Assembly: GCF_000276665.1 (NCBI RefSeq)
Contig: NW_004955433.1
Coordinates: forward strand, 18,747,513-18,811,512
Direction of reading: 5' to 3'
Origin: Chinchilla lanigera
Lineage: Eukaryota; Chordata; Mammalia; Rodentia; Chinchillidae
DNA length: 64,000 nucleotides
Below are positions 60,723 through 64,000 of the stretch, piece by piece. Position numbers and translations under genes: made by a program. Position 1 is the stretch's first letter. The number at the start of each line of letters is the position of its first letter. The notes below the pieces were generated by a model. That model was not told the origin of the DNA. It was given only the letters and a program-made list of their open reading frames with translations, and did no database searches.

Positions 60723-61154
60723 TGAACACCAAAAACCCACTGTAAGGCCAGAACCAAATCACTTGTTAAGAAGGAGATCTTAATAATCACAACAGAGATA
60801 AAATTAAAGATGAGAAATCAAATAAGATTTGTAAGTGTAAAGTTTTTTCAGAATTTATCTTAGGGATAATTTTAGATAAGATCATCCCAAGTTATTTTAG
60901 TCTTATCATTTCCATGAAGATTTTCATTATTGTACATAGGTAATATTCTAATATTTTTAGGTCAATTCTTATAGTGAACTTAAACGTAAATGCTAATCCA
61001 TATGTGTTTTAATTTTAAAAAAATGAGGTATAAATGGATATGCACATATCCACACACAGGTCTGACCCATTAATGCTGATTTAAACTATGTTATGGGTTT
61101 TCCTTTGTAATATATACAGTGCAGTATGACCCTGACTGTACTATAAAATAAACT

Positions 61155-61328
61155 TTTTTTCTTTCTTTTTTTTTAGTTTTTTGAGACACAGTCTCACTGT
61201 GTAGTCCAGGTTGGCCTTGAAATCACTATGTAGCCATGTAGCCCAGGCTGGCCTTAAACTCATGGTGATCCTCCTTTCACATCACCCCAAATGCTGGGGT
61301 CACAGATGTTTGCCACCATTCCCATCTC
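61155..61328 (-). mobile_element. B1 SINE, antisense, with internal duplication
   Basis: T-rich tail, then 'tttgagacacagtctcactg', 'tgtagtccaggttggccttg', and a second 'tgtagcccaggctggcctta', then 'atgctggggtcacagatgtt'. The repeated 'ccaggctggcctt' block is the internal duplication characteristic of B1. Confidence 0.9.
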
Positions 61329-61329
61329 C

Positions 61330-64000
61330 ATGGAATACTTTTGATTTGTTGTAAATTACACAGAGATGCCCAAATTATTTATCTTTGTTTCTGTGCAACT
61401 GAATACAAGTAAGACAAGAGGGAAAAAATGTTTTGCTTTTGAATATGACCTAACTTGCTGTTGCTATATCAATCTTTTGCTTTTGACAATTAATTTAAGT
61501 TCAGATCTCTAAAAACCTTCAGATACTTTTAGAAATGTTTATATATCTTATTAAATATAAAATTAACCTCTAGAGTATGCAACAAAACTGTAGACATGCT
61601 ACACATTTCAGGTTACTTAACCCTGCTTGTTATACCTCAAGATTCGAATTTAATTAATTAATCTGGCTAGTTTGTAACATTTTAAGTTAGTTAACTGTGC
61701 ATGGCTGAAACTCCATCACTTTAGTGGTAGAATATATCCCACTTCTAGAAAATCAGAATGATAACATCAAATATCACACAGGTTAAACCCTTTCCTTTTG
61801 CTGGTTTACATCTACGAAATTGACTCCTTTTTTACTCAGAGAGAAAATATGTATACTTCCCTAGTTTTAAGAAAATGTATATTTTACACAATTTATAACA
61901 CATCTCTAAGACAAAGAGCTGAAAATTTTGCTTTCTACTCAACAAAACTATGGAAAGGTTGAATTTAATTACAATATAATTAAGTCCTTAAAAGCTTATA
62001 TGTCTTTTCTGTCCTGACTATACACCTAACAGCAGTACTTTGAAAATAAAACTAAGTAAAGTGTACACAATAAACAAAATTAGGCACCCTGTCTTTGCTT
62101 TCTAGCACCTACATGATCCTTCACAAGTTGTTTAAGCTCATTTTATTCCTAAGGAAAAGGAAAATGAAGAATTTAGCACTTTATTTTTGGAGTTATTATA
62201 AACACCATATGAGAAAAAGCGCTCTCATGACACTGAGCACATATTCAAGGGCATTTTAGCCACTGTGTTATGAGTTTGTCAATATACACAGTACCATGCT
62301 TATTAAGTGTCTACGCCTCTGTGGTGGGCAAAATATTTCACATTACCATGTCTTACTCAGTCCTCCCCAAATAGAAATAAAGTTGATAATAGGGTCCCTA
62401 GAGTTTAAATGTGAAAACGGCTACTTGCCTTCACCATTATTATCAAGTTAACACCCAACTCTGAAATGCAGTTTTAGACTTTCAAATGTCATCTATTTTC
62501 CTAGGATAATATGGATGAAGTCATATGCATATATGTATGCAATTAATCAATCATTACCTTTTCCTCAAGTGTTTACATGTTATAAATACTTATCTCAAGG
62601 GTGACCAGTATTTGAAAATTGATTCCAAATATCAGGCAGTATGTCTAATGGACTGTACCACTACAAATATTCTGAAAATTGCACTCATAATTTAAAACTT
62701 TCTCAGTGACAATGCACCATTATACTCCTATAATAATGCTCACATAGCATTCCTTACATTTCTCCCATAACTCTCCATATTTCAATATGAAGAACTATTC
62801 ATCACTCATTTAATACTACATTATGTATGTTTTTCATATTATATATCAATTCCTGTGTATATAAATTGCTATGGAGAATTTCTGTTAGCTAATTTTAAAT
62901 TTAATCATTCAGTTAATAAATAGCCAATGGTCAACCTACACTAAATAAATTACAAAATAATTTGTAATTATAAATATGTATATACAAAAATATTTGTACA
63001 GTAGAAGACAATGGAAACCATATGGAAAAGCTATCTTACTCTTTATACAGTATTTTGTTGCTTCTGAAGAGAAACAATGCTAAACTTATCGAATCACATT
63101 CAAGAAGAAAGATTTATTGGAGTATCAATATGATATCCATCATCTTTTGTTTCTCTCCTACTGCACACATACATGGACATGTACACACATACACACAAAT
63201 GTGTATGTATATCCTTCCCACTATTGTAAAACGATAACTGTATCAAGGCCCATGTTCTCATTTTTCACTCTTTTCTTATTTTTGCAGTTGCTGTAAGTTG
63301 CAAATATCTCCTAATTTTAGATGACCAGCAGGGGTGAACTTCAAGCATGAAAGACAGAAAAGCCACATGAGCTCCTTTGGGAGGTAAATTAGAACATTAA
63401 GTAATGCAATTTTTTCTTATATGTAATATCAGAGTGAGGGTGGTATTTATTCCAGAGATCTGGGAAAATAAATTACAATCTGTTGCTAGAATCATGGTGG
63501 AATCAGGAGTTATGCATTAATGTTGGAAAATGATGAATGATAACGACTGTTCTTCCAATAAATCATATTTTATTACTGTTTGCACCCTCTAACACAAATA
63601 AATACTGTCAATGTAATAAGCAATGGGTATTTTGCAAATTATTTGTTGAGCTCTTTAGCGCGGTTAATGGGAAACTCAAAACTAAAGTCAGGACGCATCT
63701 TCCATAACTATAAAAGACATGTCTTTTACATGTGATGTTTAACCCAAATTCAATTTAATTTTGCACCTAATGATTACTGAAATATACTGAATTAATATCC
63801 GATTGCATTGAGTATCATTTTAGGTGTTTTCTCCTTCCCCACTCTTCTATGTGCTTGTTGCCAGATACATCCCCAGAAAACTTTGTTTTCCATTTACTAT
63901 TTTATACTATTTTTCCTTAATAATTAAGAGGACATCTAAACTGTTGCTACTGTAATATAAAGTGATATGCTAAGATTACATCCGCATCATTAAAATTTCC
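61330..64000. other. AT-rich intronic DNA, no feature recognised
   Basis: Nothing assignable apart from short TA/CA-rich stretches (about 62520-62545 and 63165-63210). A weak MIR-like fragment near 62100-62170 is not strong enough to call. Confidence 0.4.

Larger units (their letters stand above)
60202..64000 (-). other. CDH8: CDH8 intron upstream of the EC4-end exon (incomplete)
   Basis: This is sequence 5' of the acceptor at 60202-60203 in gene order. The intron is phase 1. No preceding cadherin exon was recognised up to the window edge. It contains a GATA/TATA-rich tract, one B1 SINE and otherwise plain AT-rich DNA. Confidence 0.75.

Noticed and set aside
60540..60790. Tyr/Ile-rich minus-strand open frames just upstream of the EC4 exon
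   Set aside because: Translation of the GATA/TATA tandem tract; no acceptor/donor pair and no cadherin similarity.
1..64000. CRISPR array, phage, plasmid or bacterial operon content
   Set aside because: No regularly spaced repeats, no compact gene arrangement and no Shine-Dalgarno-led frames; the repeats and split exons are mammalian.

Overview
The window is AT-rich mammalian nuclear DNA from a rodent. The only protein-coding sequence I can support is two short internal exons on the minus strand, at 60080-60201 and 45638-45755. Both have GT/AG splice sites and compatible phases. Their peptides are the end of extracellular cadherin repeat EC4 and the start of EC5 of a type II classical cadherin. 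Key peptides are [32 protein letters not shown] and [10 protein letters not shown], and from memory cadherin-8 (CDH8) fits best. Everything else is intron, dominated by old and young transposable elements, microsatellites and unremarkable AT-rich sequence.

The rodent assignment rests on repeats. There are about ten tRNA-Ala-derived ID SINEs (box A 'tagctcag', box B 'gttcgattcc'), several B1 (7SL-derived) SINEs, and composite B1-plus-ID units of the B1-dID type. That mixture, with no B2 seen, points to a squirrel-, dormouse- or beaver/kangaroo-rat-related lineage rather than mouse or rat. The ID subfamily ends in a distinctive 'ggtaccggagaaaaacc' and has near-identical copies, so it was recently active. 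I cannot name the species.

Layout, in plus-strand coordinates. 1-45637 is the intron following the EC5 exon in gene order; no further cadherin exon was found there. It carries an MLT1-type LTR (2985-3463), L1 fragments (8.3-9.0, 10.1-12.3, 14.9-15.3 and 20.8-21.2 kb), three copies of one unnamed interspersed repeat (17.9-20.5 kb), a MaLR-type LTR (23.2-23.7 kb), a direct/inverted repeat cluster (27.2-28.1 kb), and MIR, L2 and hAT-Charlie relics. 45756-60079 is the 14,324-nt intron between the two exons. It holds three copies of a decayed repeat with a transposase-like reading frame, a 100-N assembly gap inside a SINE tail, and more ID, L2, MIR and MER20-like elements. 60202-64000 is the intron upstream of the EC4 exon, with one B1 and a GATA/TATA-rich tract.

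No operon, phage, CRISPR or novel protein system is present. The open frames of 60-134 codons elsewhere have no exon structure or recognisable family and look like chance. The observations most worth following are possible intron read-through after the EC4 exon, which would give a secreted truncated cadherin; the inverted-repeat cluster at 27-28 kb; the three-copy transposase-like family; and the assembly gap whose missing sequence is probably only a poly(A) tail.
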